DNA of 64,000 bases from Acididesulfobacillus acetoxydans (GTDB lineage Bacteria > Bacillota > Desulfitobacteriia > Desulfitobacteriales > Desulfitobacteriaceae): positions 4,340,001 through 4,404,000 of the forward strand of contig NZ_LR746496.1 in assembly GCF_902729405.1 (NCBI RefSeq), in the 5' to 3' direction. The notes beneath the pieces were generated by a model. That model was not told where the DNA came from and searched no databases. It saw only the letters and a list, made by a program, of their open reading frames with translations. Positions 7,739 to 15,895 of the stretch are shown in pieces (positions within the stretch are counted from its first letter, which is position 1; each line of letters starts with the position of its first letter). A program made the position numbers and the translations under genes.

Positions 7739-8623
7739 TATAAACGGAATACTCCCTTGCTTTGCACCTGGATGCGATTATACGTTTAGTATAGCACAAA
7801 AGCCCGCGAAGTTGCCCGGGGAATGCGCTGAAAAGGCGTTTGAGCCAGCCCTCGTTGATGACAGTGACAGGGTGGGTACGCGCTCAAGCACTATAATCAT
7901 TTAAACCCTGCGCTTTCAAGCCCGATATTTCTCCAACGTTTAAGGTGGATAAGAAGGATGTCATGACAAGTCTTTTAGGCTTGTTAAAGGTACCATCCGA
8001 ACGCTCCTCTTTGTAAATATTTAGGATACATCGGGCAAACACTTTAAAAATGTTAATATGGAAGAAAGAACCATGACGGCCTCTTAAAAGAACATGTTAG
8101 CTGGATTCGGTTTGAGTTGTATATACGGTAGCGGTTTAGTACAACGTAATATGAGCCTTACCTGTTGCCGGTCACCGTATTCTGGACTGGAAGTCAGTTT
8201 TCGCAATCACTTTATTCTCGACGGAAAGTGTTCTGGTTTCCCCGGAAAAGCTTGAAGAGGGTTGGAATTGACTGACTGACTAATTTTCAATCCAAAATAA
8301 ATTGACTCTTTTAATCCAGAATAAAGAGACTGATAACACCTTACCCTGTACTAATTATTGACGTTATAACGCTTAACTTTGTTGTACAGTGTACCCAAAG
8401 AAATATTTAAAGCCCTGGCTGCCCGTCTTTTGCCTTCCAAGGTTGTCCCATAGCGACTGAGCGCACTGCGCACGAGAAGTTCCTCCATGCGATTCAAGGG
8501 CATGACATCAGGATTTTGCAAAAATTGATCCACCCCCTGACCGATCGACTCGGCGAGATGCCTGCGCCCAATGAAAGATTCTGCCGTTAAAATCATCGCC
8601 CGCATCAGAGATTGCCGTAGCTC
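7637..8623. repeat. 987 bp direct duplication, copy 1
   Basis: This segment matches 26313-27299 base for base in length with only scattered differences. It carries the start of a DMT gene, the ~600 base promoter region and the last ~90 codons of an NtrC-like regulator. The copies lie in the same orientation 18.7 kb apart, so recombination between them could delete the intervening DNA. Within it (about 8270-8335) two imperfect 22-base direct repeats (TTTCAATCCAAAATAAA and TTTTAATCCAGAATAAA) may be regulator sites. No other gene lies in 7739-8350. Confidence 0.85.
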
Positions 8624-8695
8624 GGCAAAATATGCCCGTCTCTTGAAACACTGCGAGACACTATGCGCTTTTTCTCGGCACGCTCTCCCGGACAA
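8351..8695 (-). pseudogene. NtrC-like regulator, C-terminal fragment
   Basis: Residues from AELRQSLMRAMIL to the end match the C-terminal ~90 residues of the regulator at 27027-27938, including the Fis-type helix-turn-helix (RRAARALNISLGTLYNKVKR). Identity stops at 8623, where the duplication ends; upstream residues to 8695 are unrelated. The AAA+ core is missing, so it is a dead copy unless the DNA-binding tail is expressed alone. Confidence 0.8.
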
Positions 8696-8728
8696 AAACT
8701 TAACCGGAGCTCGCGCTCCGGTTAAGTT
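8693..8728 (-). terminator. Intrinsic terminator of the LevR-like gene
   Basis: CTTAACCGGAGC pairs with GCTCCGGTTAAG across a 4 base loop (8699-8726), followed on the minus strand by TTTTTG. It lies at the stop codon of the LevR-like pseudogene. Confidence 0.75.
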
Positions 8729-9250
8729 TCCAAAAGGAACTGGACCATAAAGGCTATTTCACTCTCGGGGACGGATAGGTTAAACGTCTCTTCCAAGAGG
8801 CGCAAAGAGTGTACCACCCCGGTCCAGGCCCGGGGATGTCGGTTCCGTATTTCGTCTTGGCCCGGCCAGGACGGACTTTCCTCGCCCACCTGCAGCCGTT
8901 CCACCAAAACAGCTCAAATGTACGACCAGATTGATGACATGATGCGGTTTGAGGGTGATGTGCAAGTCCTTTCCCATATCCCGCACAATCTGTTGGGTTA
9001 TTTTCAAGATTTGTCCCGGATTGAGGAAGCGCAAGTATTGCCCCAAGAGCTGCTCCAGCTCCTGAGGGCTGGGCCCTAAGTCCGCATCCACGGCAGGCAA
9101 GTGCAGAAGGTTGAGCAGCCGCTGGCGCCCTTGACCCAGAAACCATTCCTCCAAAGAAATGAACGACACTCCCGACCAATTCAGATCTATGCGGCCGATC
9201 ACGACGAGCGGCTTGCCTTTGATTTTGAGAGATTTCAGGCGGGTACCGGG
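8722..9250 (-). pseudogene. LevR/sigma-54 PTS regulator, C-terminal part, frameshifted
   Basis: Two overlapping frames make one protein. The upstream one reads GKPLVVIGRIDLN, VSFISLEEWFLGQG and LKPHHVINLVVHLSC; the downstream one reads VERLQVGEE and SVPESEIAFMVQFLLE. This matches the EIIB-like region and second PRD domain of LevR-type activators, which respond to PTS phosphorylation. The switch happens at a TGTTTTGG run near 8920; removing one T restores HLSCLVERL. The N-terminal AAA+ and EIIA parts are missing and the 5' edge is fused to a VapC remnant. Confidence 0.7.
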
Positions 9251-9251
9251 T

Positions 9252-9362
9252 TCAGTGACTGCAAGCCAGCGGCCCCTCCTCAACAAATCCGTTCAGCAGT
9301 GCCACTGTTTCTTCTCGTCCACGAAGGAAATCGATCACAAGAGTGTGTCCAAGGGAAAATCG
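9252..9362 (-). pseudogene. VapC-type PIN toxin remnant, N terminus only
   Basis: Directly after the stop of the antitoxin-like gene, the same frame reads HTLVIDFLRGREETVALLNG and then FVEEGPLACSH before a stop. This is the opening strand-helix of PIN-domain ribonucleases (usually LLDTNVLIDFLRG). The first catalytic Asp position is changed to Gly and the remaining ~90 residues are gone, replaced by the LevR-like fragment. Confidence 0.55.
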
Positions 9363-9638
9363 TTACTGCGCAAACATTTCCCTCCTCCAAGCCTCCGTTT
9401 CTTCCCGCAGCTGACGCACCCAAGCGTAAGTGTCTTCACGGCTGGCAAAACCGGGGTAGTCTTTTTCCTCAAAGATGTAGGCTGTTGACAGCAAAGCCTT
9501 CTTTTGTTTCAGCCGAAGTAGTTCTTCCTCGGTCGCTTCGATCACAAATTTGCTGCGTTTTCCGGGCCCAACCCGTTTATCCAGTTCTGCCAACAGTTCC
9601 ACCGGCATTCGGATGGGGGTCATTTTCGTGTTTTCCAT
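9363..9638 (-). CDS. Ribbon-helix-helix antitoxin-like protein, 91 aa
   Basis: From the ATG at 9638 (GGAGAT ribosome binding site) the protein begins with a ribbon-helix-helix pattern (MTPIRMPVELLAELDKRVG, RSKFVIEATEEEL). This is the DNA-binding fold of CopG/VapB-type antitoxins, followed by an acidic helical tail that would wrap a toxin. It is followed without a gap by the ruined VapC frame, so it is the orphan antitoxin of a dead vapBC pair. It may still repress its own promoter. Confidence 0.7.
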   Translation of the reverse strand: MENTKMTPIRMPVELLAELDKRVGPGKRSKFVIEATEEELLRLKQKKALLSTAYIFEEKDYPGFASREDTYAWVRQLREETEAWRREMFAQ

Positions 9639-9694
9639 AACGCAATCTCCCTTTGTATATACCTTTAATATCATTATATCGTATATGCCTGCCA

Positions 9695-9860
9695 GATCAT
9701 AGTTTACACTGGTTACGCCAAAATCCGGTTCCGTCTGAAACGGCCCGAATAGGTAGACGGTGGCCCCGCTTGATCCCCATCCGCGAAAACCAAAGCCAAC
9801 ACGAACCGCCCGGGCTAATTCAGGGCCGTGAGAATCTCGCTTCGGGTCACCGTCACCGTT
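9695..9860 (-). pseudogene. DUF3883-type protein, C-terminal remnant
   Basis: One minus-strand frame reads VTRSEILTALN, a stop, then PGRFVLALVFADG; a second reads QTEPDFGVTSVNYDLAG. Together they resemble the end of DUF3883 proteins (often linked to restriction or helicase systems), with an in-frame stop and a frameshift. It lies just upstream of the ribbon-helix-helix gene. The match is from memory of the motif only. Confidence 0.45.
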
Positions 9861-10301
9861 TTGGTTCCCTCCACACGTCCTTTGGGCTCTATAAAGAAAA
9901 GCTAATCCGTGAAAAAGAGGCTTCCCGCAAGTTCAGTGAACTCGTGAGAAACCTCTAAATTTAGTGTGTACCCCTATTGGGTGCTAATTCTTTTATCAGG
10001 AAATGTTACCTTTTCGTTACCCGATGGCGTTTCCGGGGGTAGACAAACTCCGAAAGCCGCTTGTATCAAGGGTTTCAAGGCTCTTCTTACATCATGCCGC
10101 CCATGTTACACTAAGCAGTAACATCTTTAACGCCAGTGCCCAAGGGTGCGTAAAATCAGGGTTTTCGGGCTCAGGTGGTGTAACATCTTTAACGCGAAGT
10201 TACGGTTTTTACTTACTTGCGTGGTCAAAATGTGGTCAACGCTCCCTGCCCACAGTGGACAGAATCACACGCTCCCCGCATGACTGAGGGCTTTGTTCTT
10301 C
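9861..10301. repeat. Gene-poor stretch with GTAACATCTT repeats
   Basis: No convincing gene. GTAACATCTTTAACGC occurs at 10118-10133 and again at 10180-10195, preceded by GGCTCTTCTTACATCATGCC at 10079. The same set, with GTAACATCTTG(C/A)ACG, recurs at 32724-32859. Repeated motifs of this kind are typical of transposon ends with several transposase sites, so this may be an abandoned end. Confidence 0.5.
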
Positions 10302-10430
10302 TCATTTCCCTTCTTCTGCCAATTCCTCATCCGTGACATCTTTCGTGCCACCGCCAAAATATTCGCCACGTGACTCCAGCCAGTCGATGAAGTCGTCGAG
10401 CCACTGATCATGGCTCAGGTCGGTTTCCAC
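10302..10430 (-). CDS. Small acidic protein, 42 aa, coupled to XRE gene
   Basis: A GTG start at 10430 follows a GAAGAAG site and overlaps the end of the XRE gene in another frame. The peptide reads SHDQWLDDFIDWLESRGEYF then GGGTKDVTDEELAEEGK. The GGG-containing helix-turn pattern is faintly like the YggL/DUF469 family but far shorter. No function can be given. The overlap suggests co-translation with the regulator, for which it could be a partner. Confidence 0.45.
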   Translation of the reverse strand: METDLSHDQWLDDFIDWLESRGEYFGGGTKDVTDEELAEEGK

Positions 10431-10620
10431 GCAGCCACACTTCTTCCAGAGGCACGTCGAGCACCACTGCCAGCTTCGCAAGAAGTGCAATACTGCCCGG
10501 CTTCCCGCGCTCCAGATCGCAGATGTGATTCGCGGTTGTCCCGACCAGTTTAGCCAGTTCTGCCTGGGAGAGGCCCTTTTCCTCACGTAGTTGTGCCAAT
10601 AATTGACCGACGCTGTCCAT
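10408..10620 (-). CDS. XRE-family helix-turn-helix regulator, 70 aa
   Basis: The single domain MDSVGQLLAQLREEKGLSQ followed by AELAKLVGTTANHICDLERG is a classic Cro/CI-type helix-turn-helix (residues 5-60), with nothing after it. Proteins of this size act as dimeric repressors or as antitoxin-like regulators. The next gene (10302-10430) overlaps its end. An upstream broken DUF5658-like membrane gene ends 31 bases before its start. Confidence 0.8.
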   Translation of the reverse strand: MDSVGQLLAQLREEKGLSQAELAKLVGTTANHICDLERGKPGSIALLAKLAVVLDVPLEEVWLRGNRPEP

Positions 10621-10651
10621 AAGTTTCCTAGATTCCTTCCCCGGTGTTCCA

Positions 10652-10972
10652 TTATCGCCCGCGCAGAATCCACTGGGCATGAGTCACGAGGACCGCGCCA
10701 TATGCCAACACCGCAATACCCAGCAGCCGAGAAACCAGTGCGTGCGGCCTGTTTCCTATCCGCCACAGCAGGACCCCCAGGAGGACCGGCAGTGCCAGCT
10801 TGACCGCCATGAACGCGACGGCGTTTTACCATCGCATCATAATAGGATTGGCCTCCTCAATTGCGCCAAGACGAAGCCCCCAGAGCGTTAGCGCACCGTC
10901 AAGAAGAGTGAGAACGGCCAGGGCTGCTAGGAATAGCAGGGATTTTCTGTTGTGGGGTGGAGAGAAGCCCAT
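10652..10972 (-). pseudogene. DUF5658-like membrane protein with one in-frame stop
   Basis: A single 106-codon frame from the ATG at 10972 contains a TAA at codon 49 (10826-10828). Before it: LTLLDGALTLWGLRLGAIEEANPIMMRW. After it: FMAVKLALPVLLGVLLW and VLAYGAVLVTHAQW. The LLD...EANPxM signature and three to four helices fit DUF5658 membrane proteins. The two halves remain in the same frame, so this is a recent nonsense mutation (or sequencing error), or translation restarts at the ATG of codon 54. Confidence 0.6.
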
Positions 10973-10996
10973 ATTACTACTGTCCCCTCTATAAGA

Positions 10997-11086
10997 ACTT
11001 TCGTCAAATTCTCACCGGGTCGGACTAATTTCAGCCCGTTTTGTTAACTTTTAAATGTTCACTGAATGGTTCACTGAACATTTACG
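10997..11086 (+). mobile_element. 3' end remnant of a DUF4338 element
   Basis: The plus strand reads KNFRQILTGSD-stop, the same as the last residues of the DUF4338 gene at 63323-64000 (one substitution). It is followed by the same ~50 base tail with nested inverted repeats (AATGTTCA, TGAACATT) ending in TTTACG. The rest of the element is missing. The matching tails define one end of this mobile unit. Confidence 0.7.
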
Positions 11087-11372
11087 TAAAAACTGAGCAT
11101 AGGAGTGATAAGGTGAATGATTAGGCATTGTATAAAAGCCGCCTTTATCCCTGCTTCCAAGTCATATTGGAAGATTTCGTGGTCTTTATGTTTTCTACCG
11201 GGCATCAGGACTTCGGAGTAGAGTAATGTTGCACTAGCTGCAATTTGAGTTTCTGCGTTTCTTTCCACTTTTCGAAGATGTTTGGACTCAAGAGCCTAAT
11301 GCACTTTGACCTGACCAGCGGAAGTCCATCCTAATCGTCCGAAATATGTATACGTCTCTCTAACACCTCGCC
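11087..11372. other. Intergenic, no gene recognised
   Basis: A 65-codon minus-strand frame (11071-11268) overlaps the DUF4338 remnant and has no motif or good ribosome binding site. Nothing else is visible. Confidence 0.35.
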
Positions 11373-13043
11373 TTAGCAAACTTCGCTTACGGGTCTTTCT
11401 AAGATCCTGTCTTGCAGATAGCATCTGAGTTCAGAGATCGGCAACGACAAGAAGGCTTGCGCGCACTCCGGATCAAACTGCCCTCCGGATCCGCGTTCCA
11501 CTTCCGCTAAAGCCTGGTCGATGCTCAAAGCCCGACGATAAACTCGATGAGACGTCATGGCATCAAAGGTATCTGCAACGGCCAAGACCCGCGCCTCCAG
11601 ACAGATGTTCTCGCCGACCAGTCCTTGGGGATACCCGTGACCATCCCAACGTTCGTGGTGCTGGAGCACCGCTTCAGCAATTCCAGCCTGCATATAGGCG
11701 GGCACTTCCCGAACAATATCATAACCGTAACGCGAATGGTTTTGCATCTCCAGCCACTCCGCCTCCGTTAACGCCCCGGATTTTTTGAGAATGTTCTCCG
11801 GGACGCCGATTTTGCCAACATCGTGCAAAAGTCCGGCCCGTACAATATTTTCGCGCTTAACCGGGTTAAGATTCATTTTCTGAGCAAGTAGCCGGGCATA
11901 AATGGCAACTCGTTCCGAATGATATTTCGTGTAGGGATCCCTCGTTTCCAAGGCTGTCACCAACGATAAGATGAGATCCCGTGACATTTTTTCCGCCTGT
12001 CCCGCCAAGACGCGAAAAGCTGCTGCCGCCTCCCCGATTTCATCTCGTCGTTCCGGTAAGGGAGGCAAATCCTGTACACTGTACCCTTCACTCAAAGCGC
12101 GAATCTGGGCCATTAGCTTGTGCACCGGGTATAGAAGCGAACCAATATACCAAAGTGCCAGGATTAAGGCGGCCAAAAGAATCGCGCCTGTGATATAACT
12201 AATCTCTTTCGTAACCTCTCCCGCCATGGACTGCGCTGTTTGGCGATCGCTTGCTATAATCAACGTCCAGCCAAGTTCAGACATAGTACGTACCGAAACT
12301 AACTGAGTTTGTTTAAGTACTTGCACAAAATTTTGACTGAACATTTCTGGTTCACCCGCATAGGTTTTGGGTTTTAACAGAAACTGATTCTTTGGATCCA
12401 CGAGCCAGACGTGGGTTTTGGGCGGCAAAGAGAGTGTATTTCTCAGTTCATCACGCAAAAAGCCTGCTGGCAGGCGCGCCGTCAGCACACCCTTTGCTCG
12501 TCCAAGAGAATCACGCACAATGGCAGTAAAGCGGAGTCCCTCGCCCTTTTGACTTGCGGTCTCTTGCGCATTGACAGCCACCCCTCCCTTTTGGGTCAGG
12601 CCATTGTCAAACCAAGACTCCCCTTGGCCATTCACCAGCCTCAGTGGCACGGACGGGAGTGACGCCAGAAGTTTCCCGGATTGGGCATCCCAATACTCCA
12701 ATTGGCTCCAGCCGTTCCCATCCTGGTACAGCGCTTCCAGTTGTGTCCGCCGGGCTTCCGGATCCGACCAATCCCCCTCCAAAACAGCCCCTAAAATCTT
12801 TTCTTTATGCATATCCAGGGAATGAGTGAGCAACAAACTCGCGTCTTCACCGACATTCACCAACTCCTGTTGTGCTTGCTGGCTCAAGATCATGCTCATC
12901 CGGTAATTCACCCAGATTCCTGCTACAACAACTGGGACAATTACCAACAGAAGCACCCCCAACAATAATTGCCTGCGGATGCCAAAGCGTAGGCAATGGC
13001 CCTTCACCACTTGACTTGTGATGGGGAATTTACGTTTCGACAT
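11373..13043 (-). CDS. Membrane sensor HD-GYP cyclic-di-GMP phosphodiesterase, 556 aa
   Basis: The start at 13043 follows AAGGAGGAGAGCGCA; an upstream in-frame start adds ten residues. Order of parts: a short cytoplasmic tail, a membrane helix (about residues 25-45), an extracytoplasmic sensor of ~240 residues (Cache-like), a second helix (about 285-305), a HAMP-like linker, then an HD-GYP domain. The metal-binding HD pair is in HDVGKIGVP (about 407-415) and the GYP signature in HHERWDGHGYP (about 462-472). It should hydrolyse cyclic-di-GMP in response to an outside signal. A CBS-GGDEF protein gene lies just upstream on the same strand with a MITE between them, so opposing activities are encoded side by side. 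Confidence 0.9.
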   Translation of the reverse strand: MSKRKFPITSQVVKGHCLRFGIRRQLLLGVLLLVIVPVVVAGIWVNYRMSMILSQQAQQELVNVGEDASLLLTHSLDMHKEKILGAVLEGDWSDPEARRTQLEALYQDGNGWSQLEYWDAQSGKLLASLPSVPLRLVNGQGESWFDNGLTQKGGVAVNAQETASQKGEGLRFTAIVRDSLGRAKGVLTARLPAGFLRDELRNTLSLPPKTHVWLVDPKNQFLLKPKTYAGEPEMFSQNFVQVLKQTQLVSVRTMSELGWTLIIASDRQTAQSMAGEVTKEISYITGAILLAALILALWYIGSLLYPVHKLMAQIRALSEGYSVQDLPPLPERRDEIGEAAAAFRVLAGQAEKMSRDLILSLVTALETRDPYTKYHSERVAIYARLLAQKMNLNPVKRENIVRAGLLHDVGKIGVPENILKKSGALTEAEWLEMQNHSRYGYDIVREVPAYMQAGIAEAVLQHHERWDGHGYPQGLVGENICLEARVLAVADTFDAMTSHRVYRRALSIDQALAEVERGSGGQFDPECAQAFLSLPISELRCYLQDRILERPVSEVC

Positions 13044-13248
13044 TGCGCTCTCCTCCTTGATATAGGCAGGCATACGGCTTTTGGCCTGAACTCACGCTTC
13101 TCCCTAATCAATACGGTATACGAGTCGACGAAATCAGCCACACTCCCTCCCATTCCTCCCTTAATGTCTCACTAAATGACAAAAACGCAAAGAACCGTAT
13201 GAAATTCAAACAGTTTAAATAGAGCTTTGATATTTTCATCCCCTAGCT

Positions 13249-13382
13249 AGATTCCCCTGAAAAAGTCCGTATTTTATAACATCCAGCCAACGCCTCCGCT
13301 GGTAAACCCTTTATTCATGCGGGTTGGGTTGGATATCTTTGGCCGAAATTTCTTCGAATTAGCAGTTTTTCAGGGGACTCTA
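13249..13382. mobile_element. MITE copy 1 (~130 bp)
   Basis: The ends are inverted repeats (AGATTCCCCTGAAAAA and TTTTTCAGGGGACTCT) flanked by TAGCTAG on both sides. The interior is noncoding and nearly identical to the tandem copies at 45631-45900, in the opposite orientation. The CCCTGAAAAAGT tip also occurs at the end of the IS5-like transposase remnant at 34729-34744, a likely parent. Confidence 0.85.
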
Positions 13383-13415
13383 GCTAGTAATTTTCCCATC
13401 CGCTCATATATGGGT

Positions 13416-14282
13416 TCAGGCAATTTCATTTGTGCCCTGAATTTCAGTCATTAAAAGTGTTGCGTTACTATTCTTTGCTTCTGTTGACCTTAGACTCGCG
13501 ACATTCATTAATTTTTCCATTGTATCCCACGGATCGTCAACACGTTCTTCGTGCCTCCGTCCCCCAATGACTCCGGCCGAAATGCTTATCGCTATTCCGT
13601 GGGAAAAACTGTGCCGATCGACAATATCCGCCAACCGGTAAGCAAAGGTCACCGCTTCATCCAAGTGTGCTGGCAATAAAACAGCAAATTCATCTCCTCC
13701 AAAACGGCACAAAAAAGCCTCCGCCGGAATATTGTCTTTTAACAATCTGCTCACTTCGATTAGAATAACGTCCCCCACTGTATGGCCGTAAGTTTTATCA
13801 ATGATACCAAATTTGTTTATGTCAAAAAAAGCAATGCTGATCTCCTGCTTATTTTCCAGGAGTCGAACACCATGATAGTATATGTAATCACTCTTATAAA
13901 GCCCCGTTAATAAATCCGTGTGAGGTCCAAGGTGTTTTTCGAGTAGGTTGCGAGGTAGGACACCGGACAACTCTCCGTCCTCCTGAACCAGCAAAACTTC
14001 CAATCCAGTACCCTCAAAAACTTCTTGAGCTTGCCAAAGCGGCATGTCTGCCGGAACAGTCACCAGTTCCCGACACATCACGTCGGCAATGATCCTGTTG
14101 GGATGTGCTCTCAATAATTCCTTATATGTTATGACTCCTACCAGATTACCTCCGTCCATAACCAGACAACAGGAAGTTCCCGTTTTCAATAAAAACGACC
14201 TACTCTTCGACACTCCATCCAAAAAATCAACAGCCGGAAATTCTTTAGAATAGATATTTGCAACGCGCTTGATGTTTATCAT
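13416..14282 (-). CDS. CBS-pair diguanylate cyclase (GGDEF), 288 aa
   Basis: Residues ~5-120 form two CBS motifs (CCLVMDGGNLVGVITYKELL; VLLVQEDGELSGVLPRNLLE), which normally bind adenine nucleotides. Residues ~121-280 form a GGDEF domain with DLLTGLYK, FFDINKFGIID and the intact active site RFGGDEFAVLL (GGDEF at 195-199). No RxxD inhibitory site precedes it, so product inhibition is not expected. Its ATG overlaps the stop of the upstream 115-residue gene (ATGA), indicating one operon. It should make cyclic-di-GMP under nucleotide control, opposite to the neighbouring HD-GYP protein. Confidence 0.9.
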   Translation of the reverse strand: MINIKRVANIYSKEFPAVDFLDGVSKSRSFLLKTGTSCCLVMDGGNLVGVITYKELLRAHPNRIIADVMCRELVTVPADMPLWQAQEVFEGTGLEVLLVQEDGELSGVLPRNLLEKHLGPHTDLLTGLYKSDYIYYHGVRLLENKQEISIAFFDINKFGIIDKTYGHTVGDVILIEVSRLLKDNIPAEAFLCRFGGDEFAVLLPAHLDEAVTFAYRLADIVDRHSFSHGIAISISAGVIGGRRHEERVDDPWDTMEKLMNVASLRSTEAKNSNATLLMTEIQGTNEIA

Positions 14283-14626
14283 AAATCGATAGATTTGCTG
14301 ACGTGCACCGTTATGCCGACATGCGCTTTTATGATCATGCTTGCGTCAACAATCCTTTCCCCCTCCTCTAAAATAAACTCGGTTAGTCTTTCTTCCGGGA
14401 TCATGTTTATGAGAGCATTTCGCACTACGATGGCCTCTATGACTGGGTGATCAATTTTAATGACCTTATATTGATCCGGGCTGAGAACATCAACCATTCT
14501 TTTTGCTGCCTCGGGGCCAATAGGTGCGTTCCGACCCACAATTAATACATCTTGCATTGGAGGCATTTCAAATTCAGACAAGTGCATTTGGATTTCTGCT
14601 TTTTTGGGTTCTTCTTTAATACTCAC
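14279..14626 (-). CDS. Hypothetical protein, 115 aa, coupled to GGDEF gene
   Basis: A soluble small protein without signal or membrane helices. Visible segments are PPMQDVLIVGRNAPIGPEAA, YKVIKIDHPVIEAIVVRNAL and ASMIIKAHVGITVHV. I do not recognise the family. The 4-base ATGA overlap with the CBS-GGDEF gene implies translation in fixed ratio, so it may modulate the cyclase or share its signal. Confidence 0.65.
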   Translation of the reverse strand: MSIKEEPKKAEIQMHLSEFEMPPMQDVLIVGRNAPIGPEAAKRMVDVLSPDQYKVIKIDHPVIEAIVVRNALINMIPEERLTEFILEEGERIVDASMIIKAHVGITVHVSKSIDL

Positions 14627-14783
14627 GGACAGACCTCCGTTTTCTCGTTTTAAGCAATGTGCTTTTCACATTCCTATCATACCCCAGAGGCACTAAATCA
14701 GCAACACATCACCTAAGAAGCTTACTTTGTCTTTGTCCTTACAGCAGAGCTCTCTTCTGTTGTTCACCCACGGAAGTTATACC

Positions 14784-15428
14784 AGTGGGTAGAAGGCACC
14801 CCTCACGGGATGCCAGCCCCCGTTGTCACCGGACGTGCAGTTTTCCCGCATCCGGCGGCCCCAATGCTATCCCCTAGCGGGGAGACTCGAAGAGCTTGAG
14901 CTGTTGGTGCTCACCCTTCTCTGTCCGGCGGTGTCGTCCTTCCCTGGTATATCCAGGTACTATGACGGCGCTGACTCCTCCTGCGGCATGCGGTTTCCCT
15001 ATAACCTGCTCCTAGTCGGAGAGCCGCAGGAGGTCTCATTCGGTAACCCTCTTTCGTTGTTCAGAGCCTCCCCATGCCTAAACACTTATGTACATCTCCC
15101 CAGGGGTTCCTTACCTAGCCCCGGCTCGACCGTCTCCGGCCAGGCTGCAACTCATAGCGCCGTCTCGCCTGACCACCTCGGCCTAATCCAATACCGGCTG
15201 TCGCTTGGGTATTCGAAAACGGGTCTGCTCCTCGGCCTCAGGCCCTTTTCTGACCGCCTCGCGGCGTGTCAGATAACCTAACTCTGGACTGGACGATTCG
15301 AGGGTCCGACTCTCCAGTGAGCCCCCAGAGTATCCTCGGATCTTGGCCTCGTTCCAGTGTAAGGACTGGAACGGGAGGACAACACCTCCACTAAACGAAA
15401 TGGGGCTGCGAATCGCCCGCTATAAGAA
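14784..15428 (-). mobile_element. Group II intron B, complete ends but no ORF
   Basis: On the minus strand the element starts near 15428 (GCGGGCGATTCGCAGCCCC) and ends with CTACCCACT at 14784. Domain V is visible as GCCGCCGGATGCGGGAAAAC with return strand CACGTCCGGTG, near the 3' end. Its 5' ~480 bases match intron D at 34745-35782, which still carries the start of a reverse transcriptase. The internal ORF is deleted, so mobility would need an enzyme in trans. The small frames inside are not genes. Confidence 0.8.
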
Positions 15429-15445
15429 CAAAAGGGGGCGTAACA

Positions 15446-15766
15446 TTGTGTCCTCTTAAGGCGCAACAACAGAAAAAAGTACTTAATTCTTTTCGACGGG
15501 TTGTAGACATGAGAAATTCTCGCTTCATCAGCGAAGAGTTGTACAACCACTTAAATCTTAACTGCAATTTCTCTTCCCATTTTAGTTTGGAAGCATTCCG
15601 GGACGCTTATGAAGGTGACCACATCCAAGAATTTCTTAAACGTTTCGATCGCCGCTCTCCGAAAAGTCAGTGGCTGGAAGCCCCGAAAATCAGCACCGAA
15701 TTTGCTGATTTAAACCGGGGATTAATCGATTATGCAAGTTCCCGAAGTCATGATCTCAATCAATAA
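15446..15766 (+). CDS. Hypothetical protein, up to 106 aa
   Basis: Starts are possible at 15446 and at a later ATG (MRNSRFISEELYNHL), which has no strong ribosome binding site. The charged, soluble product contains FRDAYEGDHIQEFLKRFDRR, SPKSQWLEAP and TEFADLNRGLIDYAS. I do not recognise it. Intron B lies immediately upstream on the other strand, so its 5' region or promoter may have been altered. Confidence 0.5.
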   Translation: MCPLKAQQQKKVLNSFRRVVDMRNSRFISEELYNHLNLNCNFSSHFSLEAFRDAYEGDHIQEFLKRFDRRSPKSQWLEAPKISTEFADLNRGLIDYASSRSHDLNQ

Positions 15767-15895
15767 TAGAGTTCGCTCGGGGCTTACCGGTGAAATGGAA
15801 AACGGCAGACTTAAAGTCCACCGTTTCATAAGTTTTGGATGGTTATTCCATTTACACTAAAGAATGTTCACGCCCCATCTTTGCCTAACTGTAAG

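Noticed and set aside
7647-7904. 85-codon plus-strand frame identical at 26323-26580
   Set aside because: Identical because of the 987 bp duplication; it is antisense to the DMT leader and has no start signal.
10302-10832. 176-codon minus-strand frame
   Set aside because: It overlaps the XRE gene and the DUF5658-like gene in another frame and reads as Gly/Pro/Arg-rich shadow sequence; only its last 42 codons look real.
13076-13240. Cyclic-di-GMP riboswitch before the HD-GYP gene
   Set aside because: No GEMM core motif could be found in the leader.
14823-15281. 152-codon plus-strand frame, repeated at 35290-35640
   Set aside because: It is the antisense of the group II intron and is repeated only because the intron is.
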